Assembly: GCF_014596475.1 (NCBI RefSeq)
Contig: NZ_MECJ01000029.1
Location: 310,001-374,000, forward strand
Direction: 5' to 3'
Length of the DNA stretch: 64,000 bases
From: Streptomyces sp. CBMA152
GTDB lineage: Bacteria > Actinomycetota > Actinomycetes > Streptomycetales > Streptomycetaceae
Shown piece by piece: positions 7,673-17,731 of the stretch; positions within the stretch are counted from its first letter, which is position 1, and each line of letters starts with the position of its first letter. The translations under genes were made by a program, and so were the position numbers. The notes under the pieces are model-generated. The model was not told the origin of the DNA, made no database searches, and saw only the letters and a list, made by a program, of their open reading frames with translations.

Positions 7673-7844
7673 GTGCAAACCCCTCCCCACGTATGGGAAC
7701 ATGAGTTCGGCAAATTGCGAACGCGTGATCAGGGTGACACGGTGCGTGCGCGTACGCAAGCGGCCTATGCGTGCGGGCGCGCATCAAGTTGTGCGCGAGT
7801 GCGCCGGCGGTACGCTGTCCCCCGCGACGAGGGAGAACGACCAC
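7673..7844. promoter_or_regulatory. Divergent control region between wbl and XRE genes
   Basis: This 172-nt spacer contains several TGCG/CGCA inverted motifs, for example TGCGT(N6)ACGCA at 7744-7759. They are candidate XRE operators for both divergent operons. No confident -10/-35 pair is assigned. Confidence 0.4.
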
Positions 7845-8348
7845 ATGGGTTCGAGCGCACGGGCCGGCGCCCGCAATGAGCAGGGATACCGTGGCGACGG
7901 CGGCCGCTCCCACGCGGACGGCCTCGACGAGTTCGCCGCCTGGATCGAGCGGCTGATGCGGCTGCGGCACTACGACATCGACAGCCCGCGCGGCGGCGGC
8001 AAGTCCAAGCTCGCCGACGACGCCGGGGTGCACCGCGCGGCCGTGAGCCGGCTGTTGCAGCGCCAGAGCATGCCCGACCTGGAGACCATGCGCCGACTGG
8101 CGGGCGTCCTGGACGTACCGCTGCGGGACATGCTGATCCGGTCGGGGCGGCTCTCCGAGGACGATCTGCCGATTGCCGCGGGCCGGGGCGGGCAGGACGA
8201 GGATGGCCAGGAGCTGCTGAGTCCGGAGGAGGCCGCGCGGAGAATGGGCGTTCCGCCCGAGCTGCGGGAGCTCTTCGTACGGGTCACGAAGGCGTTCCTG
8301 CCGGAAGACGGCGAGCGTGGCGAGGGGGCCGGCAGCCCGGGGGTGTGA
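7845..8348 (+). CDS. XRE-family helix-turn-helix regulator
   Basis: The 167-aa protein has a Cro/C1-type HTH at about 40-95. It reads KSKLADDAGVHRAAVSRLLQ followed by MPDLETMRRLAGVLDVPLRDMLIRSG. ATG 7845 is preceded by GAGGGAGA. The C-terminal part (LSPEEAARRMGVPPELRELFVRVTKAFLP) looks like a dimerisation tail. It diverges from the wbl operon and is followed 12 nt later by a hypothetical gene, so it probably controls the locus. Confidence 0.85.
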   Translation: MGSSARAGARNEQGYRGDGGRSHADGLDEFAAWIERLMRLRHYDIDSPRGGGKSKLADDAGVHRAAVSRLLQRQSMPDLETMRRLAGVLDVPLRDMLIRSGRLSEDDLPIAAGRGGQDEDGQELLSPEEAARRMGVPPELRELFVRVTKAFLPEDGERGEGAGSPGV

Positions 8349-8360
8349 AGGAGGGCGTGG

Positions 8361-8867
8361 ATGGCGGACGGCGACACGGAACCGGCCGAACAGGACCGGC
8401 TGGCCGAGCTGTTGGGCGGCCTGCTGATCGAGCTGGGCGAGAAGGTCAGACGGGCCGGCGTCGACGGCGTCCGCGTCCTGACCGACGACGAGCTCCAGAG
8501 CGAGCAGCTCCGCTGGTTCCAGGAGGGCTGGGAGGAGCAGGCGCGTGCGAGCCGCCGCGTCCGCGAGCAGCCGGACCGCCCGGGCGAGCGTCCCGGGCGT
8601 ACCAGTGACGACGTGTACGACCAGGACGAGGACCCGCCCCGGTACGCGCCAGCCGGGCACCCCGACGACGAACAACCCGTCACTCCCGGGCGGCTGTTGC
8701 AGTTCCCCCAGTCGCCCGACGGGCGCGGCCCGCATCCGCTGCCGCTCGTCGGCACCGGCGAGACGCGCGGCAAGGACCTGATGCCGCACCGCCCCCGCTC
8801 CCGCTCACGAGGCCGGGCCGGGGACGACGACGAGGACGGCCCACCGGGCGGCCACCCCCACGTATGA
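8361..8867 (+). CDS. Hypothetical acidic protein
   Basis: The 168-aa product starts at ATG 8361 after GGAGGG. Residues 8-55 are probably helical (LAELLGGLLIELGEKVRRAG). The rest is Pro/Asp/Arg-rich and probably disordered, ending in a basic stretch (RPRSRSRGR) and an acidic one. It shares an operon with the XRE gene upstream. I recognise no family. Confidence 0.65.
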   Translation: MADGDTEPAEQDRLAELLGGLLIELGEKVRRAGVDGVRVLTDDELQSEQLRWFQEGWEEQARASRRVREQPDRPGERPGRTSDDVYDQDEDPPRYAPAGHPDDEQPVTPGRLLQFPQSPDGRGPHPLPLVGTGETRGKDLMPHRPRSRSRGRAGDDDEDGPPGGHPHV

Positions 8868-8869
8868 AC

Positions 8870-9796
8870 TCAGCCGTCCTGCTCCAGGATCCCGGACTGG
8901 GCGATGAGATAGCCGAGCTGGGCCCGGCTCCCGCTGCCGAGGGCCGCGTTCAGCTTGGCGATGTGCGCGCGGCAGGTCCGTACGTTCATTCCGAGCCGTC
9001 GTGCGATCGAGTCGTCCACATGCCCCTCCACGAGGAGCTTGGCTATGGCACGCTGGACGCCCGTGATGCCCTCCGCCTTCAGGGAGTACGGGACCTCCTC
9101 CTCCCACGGCACCGCGTGCAGCCAGAACTGGTCGAAGACGCCGACCAGATACTGCACCAGTCCCTCGTGGCGCAGTTCGAGCGCGACCCGGCGGTCGCTG
9201 CGCGCGGGGATGAAGGCGACCTTGCGGTCCACCACGATCAGCCGGTCGATGATCTCTTCCAGCGTGCGGACCTCAAGGCCGTACGGCGCTATCCGCTCCA
9301 CGTACCCGATCGTCGCCGAGTGATGGCGGGCGGTGTGCTGATAGAGCGTGCGCATGTCCACGCCGCGGTCGAGCAGCGGCTGGACCCGGCGCAGCCCCGA
9401 TTCGATGACCTCGGGTCTGCGGCCGCTGCCCGGCTGGATGGTGAGCAGCTCCTTGGTGCACTCGTCGATGACCCGGTCCAGGGTCGTGTTGATGAGCTCC
9501 AGGCCCTCAAGGACGGTGATGGCGTTGGTGCTTGCCGCGTCCTGGCCGGTGATGCTCATGAACGGCTCGAAGGTGCTGGTCAGCTGCATCGACAGCTTCC
9601 TGCGCTCGTGTATCTCCCGTTCGAGAGGCTGGACGAGCTGGTTCAGGACGACAGAGGGAGGCACCGGGCGCAGTTGCTCGGGGTCGTCCGTATCGGGGCG
9701 CAGCAGTGCGAGATCGATGAGACAGGGAGCGGCCTGGGCTTCTGTGCGAGTTATTCCGCCGGTACGCAACGCGGTGCCGTAGAGGGTCTTGCCCAT
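8870..9796 (-). CDS. LuxR-type HTH regulator next to a secreted peptide gene
   Basis: The 308-aa protein is one-domain regulator plus DNA-binding tail. The C-terminal ~65 residues (GITGVQRAIAKLLVEGHVDDSIARRLGMNVRTCRAHIAKL) form a LuxR-type HTH. The N-terminal ~240 residues lack a receiver or ATPase signature and have a helical segment around LEREIHERRKLSMQL. ATG 9796 is preferred, and the frame extends to TTG 9847. It is divergent from the peptide/Rieske-like pair with ~180 nt between them, which suggests it controls them. The N-terminal domain may sense a ligand such as the peptide itself, but that is inference. Confidence 0.8.
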   Translation of the reverse strand: MGKTLYGTALRTGGITRTEAQAAPCLIDLALLRPDTDDPEQLRPVPPSVVLNQLVQPLEREIHERRKLSMQLTSTFEPFMSITGQDAASTNAITVLEGLELINTTLDRVIDECTKELLTIQPGSGRRPEVIESGLRRVQPLLDRGVDMRTLYQHTARHHSATIGYVERIAPYGLEVRTLEEIIDRLIVVDRKVAFIPARSDRRVALELRHEGLVQYLVGVFDQFWLHAVPWEEEVPYSLKAEGITGVQRAIAKLLVEGHVDDSIARRLGMNVRTCRAHIAKLNAALGSGSRAQLGYLIAQSGILEQDG

Positions 9797-9869
9797 CTCG
9801 CACAGGTCTGTAGGGCCATGACTATGTCCGAAGTGCCCCTGATACAACCGGATTACACCCCCCTCATAC

Positions 9870-9884
9870 TCCTGAATTACAGGA
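9870..9884. promoter_or_regulatory. Palindrome TCCTG-N5-CAGGA in the LuxR/peptide spacer
   Basis: The perfect 15-bp interrupted palindrome TCCTGAATTACAGGA lies in the short divergent spacer, in an A/T-rich patch. It is a candidate operator for the LuxR-type regulator. Confidence 0.45.
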
Positions 9885-9979
9885 ACATGATGCCTGGCCT
9901 CGCTGGTGGAAGCGCTCAGAGTGAGCCATCGTCTTAGGCGCGGGGGGAGGGAATGATCATAAAGAGGTGGAGATCGGCC

Positions 9980-10192
9980 ATGAGCAGGATGGTTCGAGCA
10001 CTCAGCGCTATAGCCGTCGTGGCGGCTGCTTTCAGCGCTCTCGCCGTCAGCGGGGAACCGACGTGGGACCAGAAGCCCTCCCAGGGTACGGTCGCGAAGG
10101 ATCCGACGTGGGACAACAAGCCGGCGACTCGACTCCTGGCGGCTCCAGGTGAGCCGACCTGGGACATCATCGCCAAGGGTGTCGGCGCATGA
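9980..10192 (+). CDS. Secreted peptide precursor with three [E/D]PTWD repeats
   Basis: The 70-aa product has a signal peptide (residues 1-22, ending in SALA). The mature part carries EPTWD at 26-30, DPTWD at 41-45 and EPTWD at 58-62. The first two are followed by QKP and NKP. ATG 9980 has GGTGGAG about 8 nt upstream; a longer ATG start at 9956 lacks good spacing. The stop overlaps the next ATG as ATGA. No cysteines are present, so it is not a disulfide or lanthionine peptide. Repeated Trp-Asp units suggest a processed or modified small secreted peptide, possibly a signal. I do not recognise the family. Confidence 0.72.
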   Translation: MSRMVRALSAIAVVAAAFSALAVSGEPTWDQKPSQGTVAKDPTWDNKPATRLLAAPGEPTWDIIAKGVGA

Positions 10193-10509
10193 GCATCCCG
10201 CCGGACGACCGGGTCTTCCGGCGCGAGATGGCCACGGCGTACCGCTCGGGGTGGCATTTCATCGACCTCGTCACGGCCATTCCCCACCGTGGCGATTCGT
10301 TGATGGTCACCCTGTTCGGCGACCCGATCCTGGTCGCGCGTGAGGACGACGAGGACGTCCGTGCCTACCGGTGCCTTCGCAGGCCGCGAGGGGCGCCACA
10401 GCCCATTCGCTGTGCCGTGCGGTACGGCATGGTGTTCGTCAACCTCGACCAGCGGGACCACCAGCTGTTCGACCCCGAGTCATCTACCGCCACCCCCCGC
10501 AGTGCCTGA
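10189..10509 (+). CDS. Miniature Rieske-like protein lacking the histidine ligands
   Basis: The 106-aa protein resembles the start of ring-hydroxylating-oxygenase Rieske domains. The matching pieces are GWHFIDLVTAIPHRGDSLMV, LFGDPILVAREDDEDVRAYR and RYGMVFVNLD. Where Rieske proteins have C-x-H and C-x2-H, this one has C62-x-R64 and C75-x2-R78. Both cysteines remain, both histidines are Arg, and the intervening loop is shortened. A normal [2Fe-2S] Rieske cluster is therefore unlikely. It is ATGA-coupled to the peptide gene, so it probably acts on or with the peptide. Function unknown. Confidence 0.7.
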   Translation: MSIPPDDRVFRREMATAYRSGWHFIDLVTAIPHRGDSLMVTLFGDPILVAREDDEDVRAYRCLRRPRGAPQPIRCAVRYGMVFVNLDQRDHQLFDPESSTATPRSA

Positions 10510-10552
10510 AGCGATTCCCCCGTCGTTGTAAATCGCTCAGGCGCTTCCCCCA

Positions 10553-10596
10553 CACAGCGGCGCCATCGTGGACCTGAACACGATGGCGCCGCTGTG
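10553..10596 (+). terminator. Strong stem-loop terminator after the peptide operon
   Basis: An 18-bp perfect stem forms from CACAGCGGCGCCATCGTG (10553-10570) and its complement (10579-10596) around an 8-nt loop. It lies 44 nt after the Rieske-like stop and before the convergent PPOX gene, so it can serve both. Confidence 0.85.
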
Positions 10597-10633
10597 CTGC
10601 CTGCGCACATTTCTCGCGTACGGGACCGGGCGC

Positions 10634-11062
10634 TCAGCCCTTGCCCATCGCCCGCTCCAGGGCGATCTCGATCAGCACCCGGTCCGGGTTCTGGCGCGGC
10701 ACCCGCCCGTACCGCTCGGCGTAGCGCGCGACCGCGTCCGCGATCAGCTCCGCGTCCGTACGCACCCAGGCCCGGCCTTCAAGCGTGGCCCAGCGGCGCC
10801 CGTCCACCTGGCAGACCGCGACGCGCGCGCCCTCGGGACCTGCGGCGACGACATTGCGCACCTTCCGGCTCGACCGGTTGGCGATCACCCGTGCGATGCC
10901 CGCCTCCGGGTCGTAGGTGACACCCACCGGCACCAGATGCGGGCTGCCGTCCGGGCGCGGGGTGGTCAGGGTGCACAAGTGCCGCTCGCGCCAGAAGCTG
11001 AGATAGGCCTCGTCGGGCCGCCGTGGGTCGAGAGCGGCACGCGGCTGGATGGTCGTGGTCAT
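10634..11062 (-). CDS. PPOX-class F420-dependent oxidoreductase-like protein
   Basis: The 142-aa protein belongs to the split-barrel flavin/F420-binding superfamily (pyridoxamine-phosphate-oxidase-like, Rv1155 type). Indicators are FWRERHLCTLTTPRPDGSPHLVPVGVTYD, then RKVRNVVAAGPEGARVAVCQVDGRRWATLEGRA. These small enzymes usually bind F420 or FMN as dimers and have poorly known substrates. ATG 11062 lies just upstream of the clpB control region. No SD-like sequence is obvious. Confidence 0.85.
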   Translation of the reverse strand: MTTTIQPRAALDPRRPDEAYLSFWRERHLCTLTTPRPDGSPHLVPVGVTYDPEAGIARVIANRSSRKVRNVVAAGPEGARVAVCQVDGRRWATLEGRAWVRTDAELIADAVARYAERYGRVPRQNPDRVLIEIALERAMGKG

Positions 11063-11096
11063 GCGCCGAAACCTACGCGGAACCTTGGCCCGCCAC

Positions 11097-11125
11097 CTTG
11101 AGCGGAATAGACTCAACTTTATGTA
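11097..11125 (+). promoter_or_regulatory. HspR-binding HAIR element overlapping the clpB promoter
   Basis: CTTGAGC-N7-ACTCAAC (11097-11117) matches the HAIR consensus CTTGAGT-N7-ACTCAAG at 12 of 14 arm positions. TTGAGC (11098-11103) and TATGTA (11120-11125), spaced 16 nt, form a plausible vegetative promoter overlapped by the operator. HspR represses clpB and dnaK genes this way in Streptomyces. Confidence 0.82.
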
Positions 11126-11180
11126 CGCTGGATGAGTCATGGAGTCCGATGACCACTGATCCGAGGAGGAGAGACCGCAC

Positions 11181-13778
<2,598 letters not shown>

Positions 13779-13824
13779 CGCTTGGGGCAGGCCGGGATTC
13801 GGTCAGCCGTCAGCGGATACCCGT

Positions 13825-13847
13825 GGCGGGGGTTGCCAGCCCCCGCC
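13825..13847 (+). terminator. Terminator after clpB
   Basis: GGCGGGGG (13825-13832) and CCCCCGCC (13840-13847) pair around a 7-nt loop, 46 nt after the clpB stop. Confidence 0.7.
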
Positions 13848-13892
13848 CGGCATGGGAGAGGATGACCGGAACCGTACGAAGGAAGATTCACG

Positions 13893-14435
13893 ATGAGCAT
13901 CGACCCGTCCTCGATTCCGAATTTCGGGGCTCAGCCCGGCCCGCAGCCCGGTGGCGCACCGGCCGGACCCGTCGTCCCCGACCAGGATCTGGTCAAGCAG
14001 CTCCTGGACCAGATGGAGCTCAAGTACGTCGTGGACGACGAGGGTGACCTCGCCGCGCCGTGGGAGGAGTTCCGTACGTACTTCATGTTCCGCGGCGAGG
14101 ACGACCAGCAGGTCTTCTCGGTGCGGACGTTCTACGACCGCCCGCACAGCATCGACGACAAGCTCCAGCTCCTGGAGACGATCGACGACTGGAACCGCCG
14201 CACCCTGTGGCCGAAGGTCTACACGCACACCCACGACGACGGCGCCGTCCGTCTGATCGGTGAGGCGCAGATGCTGATCGGTACCGGCGTCGCGCTTGAG
14301 CACTTCGTGTCGTCGACGGTGAGCTGGGTGCGCGCCTCGATCGAGTTCGACAAGTGGCTCGTCGAGCAGCTGGGCCTGGAGAAGGACGCCGAAGGCACCG
14401 AGGGTGACGACGAGGGCGACGCCCCCTCCGAGTGA
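13893..14435 (+). CDS. YbjN-domain protein
   Basis: The 180-aa protein has a YbjN-type (type III secretion chaperone-like) domain at about 28-165. Examples are DLVKQLLDQMELKYVVDDEGD, FYDRPHSIDDKLQLLETIDDWNRRTLWPKVYTH and VALEHFVSSTVSWVRASIEFDKWLVEQLG. The N-terminus is Pro/Gly-rich and the C-terminus acidic, both probably disordered. ATG 13893 follows GGAAG. It stops 1 nt before the convergent GT-C gene. The cellular role of these actinobacterial YbjN proteins is unknown. Confidence 0.88.
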   Translation: MSIDPSSIPNFGAQPGPQPGGAPAGPVVPDQDLVKQLLDQMELKYVVDDEGDLAAPWEEFRTYFMFRGEDDQQVFSVRTFYDRPHSIDDKLQLLETIDDWNRRTLWPKVYTHTHDDGAVRLIGEAQMLIGTGVALEHFVSSTVSWVRASIEFDKWLVEQLGLEKDAEGTEGDDEGDAPSE

Positions 14436-14436
14436 C

Positions 14437-15675
14437 TCACAACGCCATCGGGGCCAGCGTCAGCAGATACGTCCCGTACGCGAACGACAGCCCGGCCAGT
14501 GCGGCGGTCGCCACGACCGCCGCGCCCGGCCGGGCTCTCGTCAATGCGCCCGCCAGCGGCAGCAGCAGCGGGAAGGCCGGCAGCAGGAACCTGGGCTTGG
14601 ACTCGAAGAACCCCGAGCCGCCGACGGTGATCAGGACGAGCACGGCCGTGTAGACGAGCAGCGGCAGCGGTGGACGTTCGAGCAGCAGCAGCGCGAAGAG
14701 CAGCAGCCCGGCCACGGTGATCAGCAGCGCCATCGTGTAGCCGAGGTCGACCGGCCCCGTGGCGATCTTCCGGACGAAGCGCAGCGCGCCCACGCCGAAG
14801 TCGAACCGCGAGGTCCAGGCCGCCTGGACCGCGAAGTAGCCGCCGAGCGGATCACCTTTTCGGACGCCGACCGACAGGACGTATCCGCACCAGCCGAGCG
14901 GCGCCACCGCCCCCGCGACCCACACCCGCCAGTCCCCGGGCCCGCCCCGCGTACGCCACTGCCGCCACAGCTCGACGGTGGCCGCCGCCGTGACCGCCGC
15001 GGCCACCGCCACCGCGTTGGGCCGTGAGAGCCCGGCGAGGGCCGCCAGGGCCCCCGCCCACAGCCAGCGGCGCTCCAGGACCGCCCACAGCGCCCAGGCG
15101 GCCAGCGCCGTCATCACCGGCTCGGTGTACGCCATCGACAGCACGATGGAGTGCGGCAGCAGCCCCCACAGCAGCACGAGCGCGCTCGCCGTGCGCCGCC
15201 CGTACAGCCGCTCCCCGACCGCGTAGATCCCCCACGCGGCGGCCCCTGCCGCCGTCCACGACACCAGCAGCCCGGCCGTGCCGCCCGCCACCGGCAGCAC
15301 GCTCGTGACCGCCCGCATCAGGCCCGGGTAGAGCGGGAAGAACGCCAGATCGCTCTGGACCACCCCGCGCGGCCAGTACAGCGTGCGCCCGTAGCCGTTC
15401 GCCGCGATCTTGATGTACCAGTCGGCGTCCCACGCGGTCGCCAGCAGCGCGCGCGGGGAGCGCCCGAGGTGCCAGGCCCACACCGCCAGGCACAGCATCC
15501 CGCTGAGCCGGGCGGCGGCGAAGAGCCCGAGCGCGGGGGCCGCCCGGCGCAGCGCGGTGAGCCGGCGCGGCGCTGCCAGGGCGGCGCCGGACCGGCGTAC
15601 GGGGGCGGTGATCTCGGCGGACAGGGTGCACCTCCGGGCGCGCGCGTGGTCCTCCCCCGACCTTCGGCGGCACAC
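14437..15675 (-). CDS. PIG-V-like GT-C glycosyltransferase, polytopic membrane protein
   Basis: The 412-aa multi-pass membrane protein (about 9-10 helices) has the luminal acidic motif WDADWYIKIAANGYG. QSDLAFFPLYPGLMRAV follows, typical of PIG-V/PIG-M-like mannosyltransferases using polyprenyl-phosphate sugars. GTG 15675 gives the longest frame. GGAGG lies only 6 nt before a CTG at 15624, so the true start may be internal. It is convergent with the YbjN gene. The acceptor is unknown; cell-envelope glycan or protein mannosylation are the options. Confidence 0.82.
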   Translation of the reverse strand: MCRRRSGEDHARARRCTLSAEITAPVRRSGAALAAPRRLTALRRAAPALGLFAAARLSGMLCLAVWAWHLGRSPRALLATAWDADWYIKIAANGYGRTLYWPRGVVQSDLAFFPLYPGLMRAVTSVLPVAGGTAGLLVSWTAAGAAAWGIYAVGERLYGRRTASALVLLWGLLPHSIVLSMAYTEPVMTALAAWALWAVLERRWLWAGALAALAGLSRPNAVAVAAAVTAAATVELWRQWRTRGGPGDWRVWVAGAVAPLGWCGYVLSVGVRKGDPLGGYFAVQAAWTSRFDFGVGALRFVRKIATGPVDLGYTMALLITVAGLLLFALLLLERPPLPLLVYTAVLVLITVGGSGFFESKPRFLLPAFPLLLPLAGALTRARPGAAVVATAALAGLSFAYGTYLLTLAPMAL

Positions 15676-15769
15676 GGCCGCAGCGCGAGTGCTGGGCAGC
15701 CGACCGGGTACAACTGCGCCCGGCCGTCCGCCCGTACGCGTGTCGCCGTGACAGCGGCCGCGCGTACGG

Positions 15770-16972
15770 CTAGCCCGCGAGCGCCTTCAGCCGGGAGACG
15801 GCCTCTTCGAGCACACTCTCCCTCTTGCAGAACGCGAATCGGACGAAAGGCGCGCCCGCGTCCCGGTGGTCGTAGAAGACGGCGTTGGGGATCGCGACCA
15901 CCCCGCAGCGCTCCGGCAGCGCGCGGCAGAAGGCGAAGCCGTCGCCCGAGTGGGAGAGCTCGTCGCCGAGCGGGCGGATGTCGGTGGTGACGAAGTACGT
16001 GCCCGCCGGCCGGTACACCGTGAACCCGGCGGCCGCGAGCCCTCCGCTCAGCAGGTCCCGCTTGGCGCGCAGGTCGGCGCGCAGCCCGTCGAAGTACGTC
16101 TGCGGCAGCCGCAGCGCCTCGGCGACCGCGTACTGGAAGGGTCCGGAGGCCACGTACGTCAGGAACTGCTTCGCCGACCGTACGGCCGAAACGAGCTCGG
16201 GCGCGGCGGTCACCCAGCCGACCTTCCAGCCGGTGAAGGAGAACGTCTTGCCCGCCGAGCCGATGGTGACCGTGCGCCCGCGCATCCCCGGCAGGGTGGC
16301 GATCGGGACGTGCTCGCCGTCGAAGACCAGGTGCTCGTACACCTCGTCGGTGACCACCAGCAGATCCCGCTCGCAGGCCAGCTCCGCGATCGCGGTCAGC
16401 TCCTCGCGGGTCAGTACGGTCCCGGTCGGGTTGTGCGGGGTGTTGAGCAGGATGAGCCGGGTGCGCGGGGTGACGGCGGCGCGCAGCTCGTCGAGGTCGA
16501 GGTGGTAGCGACCGGCATCGGGACGCAAGGTCACCGGCACGCGCGTGCCGCCCGCCATCGCCACACAGGCCGCGTACGAGTCGTAGTACGGCTCAAGCGC
16601 GATCACCTCGTCGCCCGGCTCCACCAGCGCGAGCAGCGCGGCCGCGATCGCCTCGGTGGCGCCCGCCGTCACCAGGACCTCGCGGTCCGGGTCGAAGGAG
16701 AGCCCGTACAGGCGCTCCTGGTGGTCCGCGATCGCGGCGCGCAGCTCGGGCACGCCCGGGCCCGGTGGGTACTGGTTGCCCCGCCCGTCCCGCAGCGCCC
16801 GCACGGCGGCCTCCCGGATCTCCTCGGGGCCGTCGGTGTCGGGGAAGCCCTGGCCGAGGTTGATGGACCCGGTTCGGGCCGCGAGAGCGGACATCTCGGC
16901 GAAGACCGTGGTCCCGAACTCGGCGAGGCGGCGGTTGAGCAGTGGACGCGCGCTGGAGGTCATGGCCGCCAT
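15770..16972 (-). CDS. Class I/II PLP-dependent aminotransferase
   Basis: The 400-aa fold-type I aminotransferase is close to the kynurenine-aminotransferase/YbdL/DapC-like group. It has INLGQGFPDTDGPEEI, the PLP lysine in SAGKTFSFTGWKVGW, NTPHNPTGTVL, and Tyr/Asp positions in LEPYYDSYAACV and VTDEVYEHLVFDG. The length is typical. In actinomycetes such proteins can act as succinyldiaminopimelate or methionine/kynurenine transaminases, and sequence alone does not decide. It is monocistronic with respect to its neighbours. Confidence 0.9.
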   Translation of the reverse strand: MAAMTSSARPLLNRRLAEFGTTVFAEMSALAARTGSINLGQGFPDTDGPEEIREAAVRALRDGRGNQYPPGPGVPELRAAIADHQERLYGLSFDPDREVLVTAGATEAIAAALLALVEPGDEVIALEPYYDSYAACVAMAGGTRVPVTLRPDAGRYHLDLDELRAAVTPRTRLILLNTPHNPTGTVLTREELTAIAELACERDLLVVTDEVYEHLVFDGEHVPIATLPGMRGRTVTIGSAGKTFSFTGWKVGWVTAAPELVSAVRSAKQFLTYVASGPFQYAVAEALRLPQTYFDGLRADLRAKRDLLSGGLAAAGFTVYRPAGTYFVTTDIRPLGDELSHSGDGFAFCRALPERCGVVAIPNAVFYDHRDAGAPFVRFAFCKRESVLEEAVSRLKALAG

Positions 16973-17112
16973 CCTGCGCGGAACCTCTGGACTTGCTCAA
17001 GTGTGTGTTCGGCTTCGAGGGCGGCGGGAATCCCCCTGTCACGCACGGGTTCGCGTACGGATCGGCGTACGGATTCGCTCGGATTCGCGCACGGGGAAGG
17101 ACGGTGGGGGAG

Positions 17113-17406
17113 ATGGGATTCATCATCGCGGCAGGTGTGATGGTGGTGTTCGTGGTCCTTGTGGCGCGAGGGCTCGGGGGGAGCGGCCGCAAGCGGTCGA
17201 AGTCGAAGTCGAGGGCGTACGGGTCGGGCGGCTCGGGCGCCGCCGGTTCCAGCTGGTGGGCCGGGAACGGCGACAGCGGTGGCGGTGGCGGCCACTCCGG
17301 GGGGCACCACGGGGGGCACTCGTGCGGCGGCCACTCCGGGGGGCACTCGTGCGGCGGCGGACACTCCGGATGCGGGGGCGGATCGTCCTGCGGGGGCGGC
17401 AGTTGA
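17113..17406 (+). CDS. Small membrane protein with Gly/His/Cys-rich tail
   Basis: The 97-aa protein has an N-terminal membrane segment (FIIAAGVMVVFVVLVARGLGG), a basic patch (RKRSKSKSR), then a tail dominated by repeats of GGHSGGHHGG, HSCGG and GCGGGSSCGGGS. The tail holds 8 His and 5 Cys, suggesting metal binding. ATG 17113 sits after a G-rich tract; GTG 17104 is possible. Similar Gly/His/Cys tails end some TIGR04222-type proteins. Function unknown. Confidence 0.65.
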   Translation: MGFIIAAGVMVVFVVLVARGLGGSGRKRSKSKSRAYGSGGSGAAGSSWWAGNGDSGGGGGHSGGHHGGHSCGGHSGGHSCGGGHSGCGGGSSCGGGS

Positions 17407-17731
17407 GGCTCTTCCGGCTGACACGGGGCAGCTGATTCGGCCCGCACGCCCCTTCCGCGCGCCCGGTGGGTCAACACCCGCCGGGCGCTGTCGTGTGCAC
17501 CCGCTGCTTGAACAGTTGAACCGTGTTGCATCCCAGGGGATGGAAACCCCGCCAAGTTGGGTAAAAACGCTGTGAGCGCCGCGCACTTCATGATTCCCTC
17601 GCTGTGAGAAACGCAGCCCACGGACCCCCACCGGGCGGACCTGAGCAGGCGGTCCCCCCTTTCCCTTGCACCGGTTCCGGGGTGACCCCGGTCGTCCACC
17701 CTCCCCATGTGTGTTTTTGCGGAGCCCACCC
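17407..17731. other. Intergenic spacer with one terminator hairpin
   Basis: GCGCCCGG (17459-17466) and CCGGGCGC (17481-17488), with GGGT/ACCC inside, form a terminator for the Gly/His/Cys gene. The rest (A/T-richer near 17510-17620) should hold the promoter of the DUF2617 gene. No other gene is seen. Confidence 0.55.

Noticed and set aside
16985..17000. ACTTGCTCAAGT near the aminotransferase start as a second HAIR site
   Set aside because: It lacks the CTTGAGT-N7-ACTCAAG order and spacing of HspR operators.
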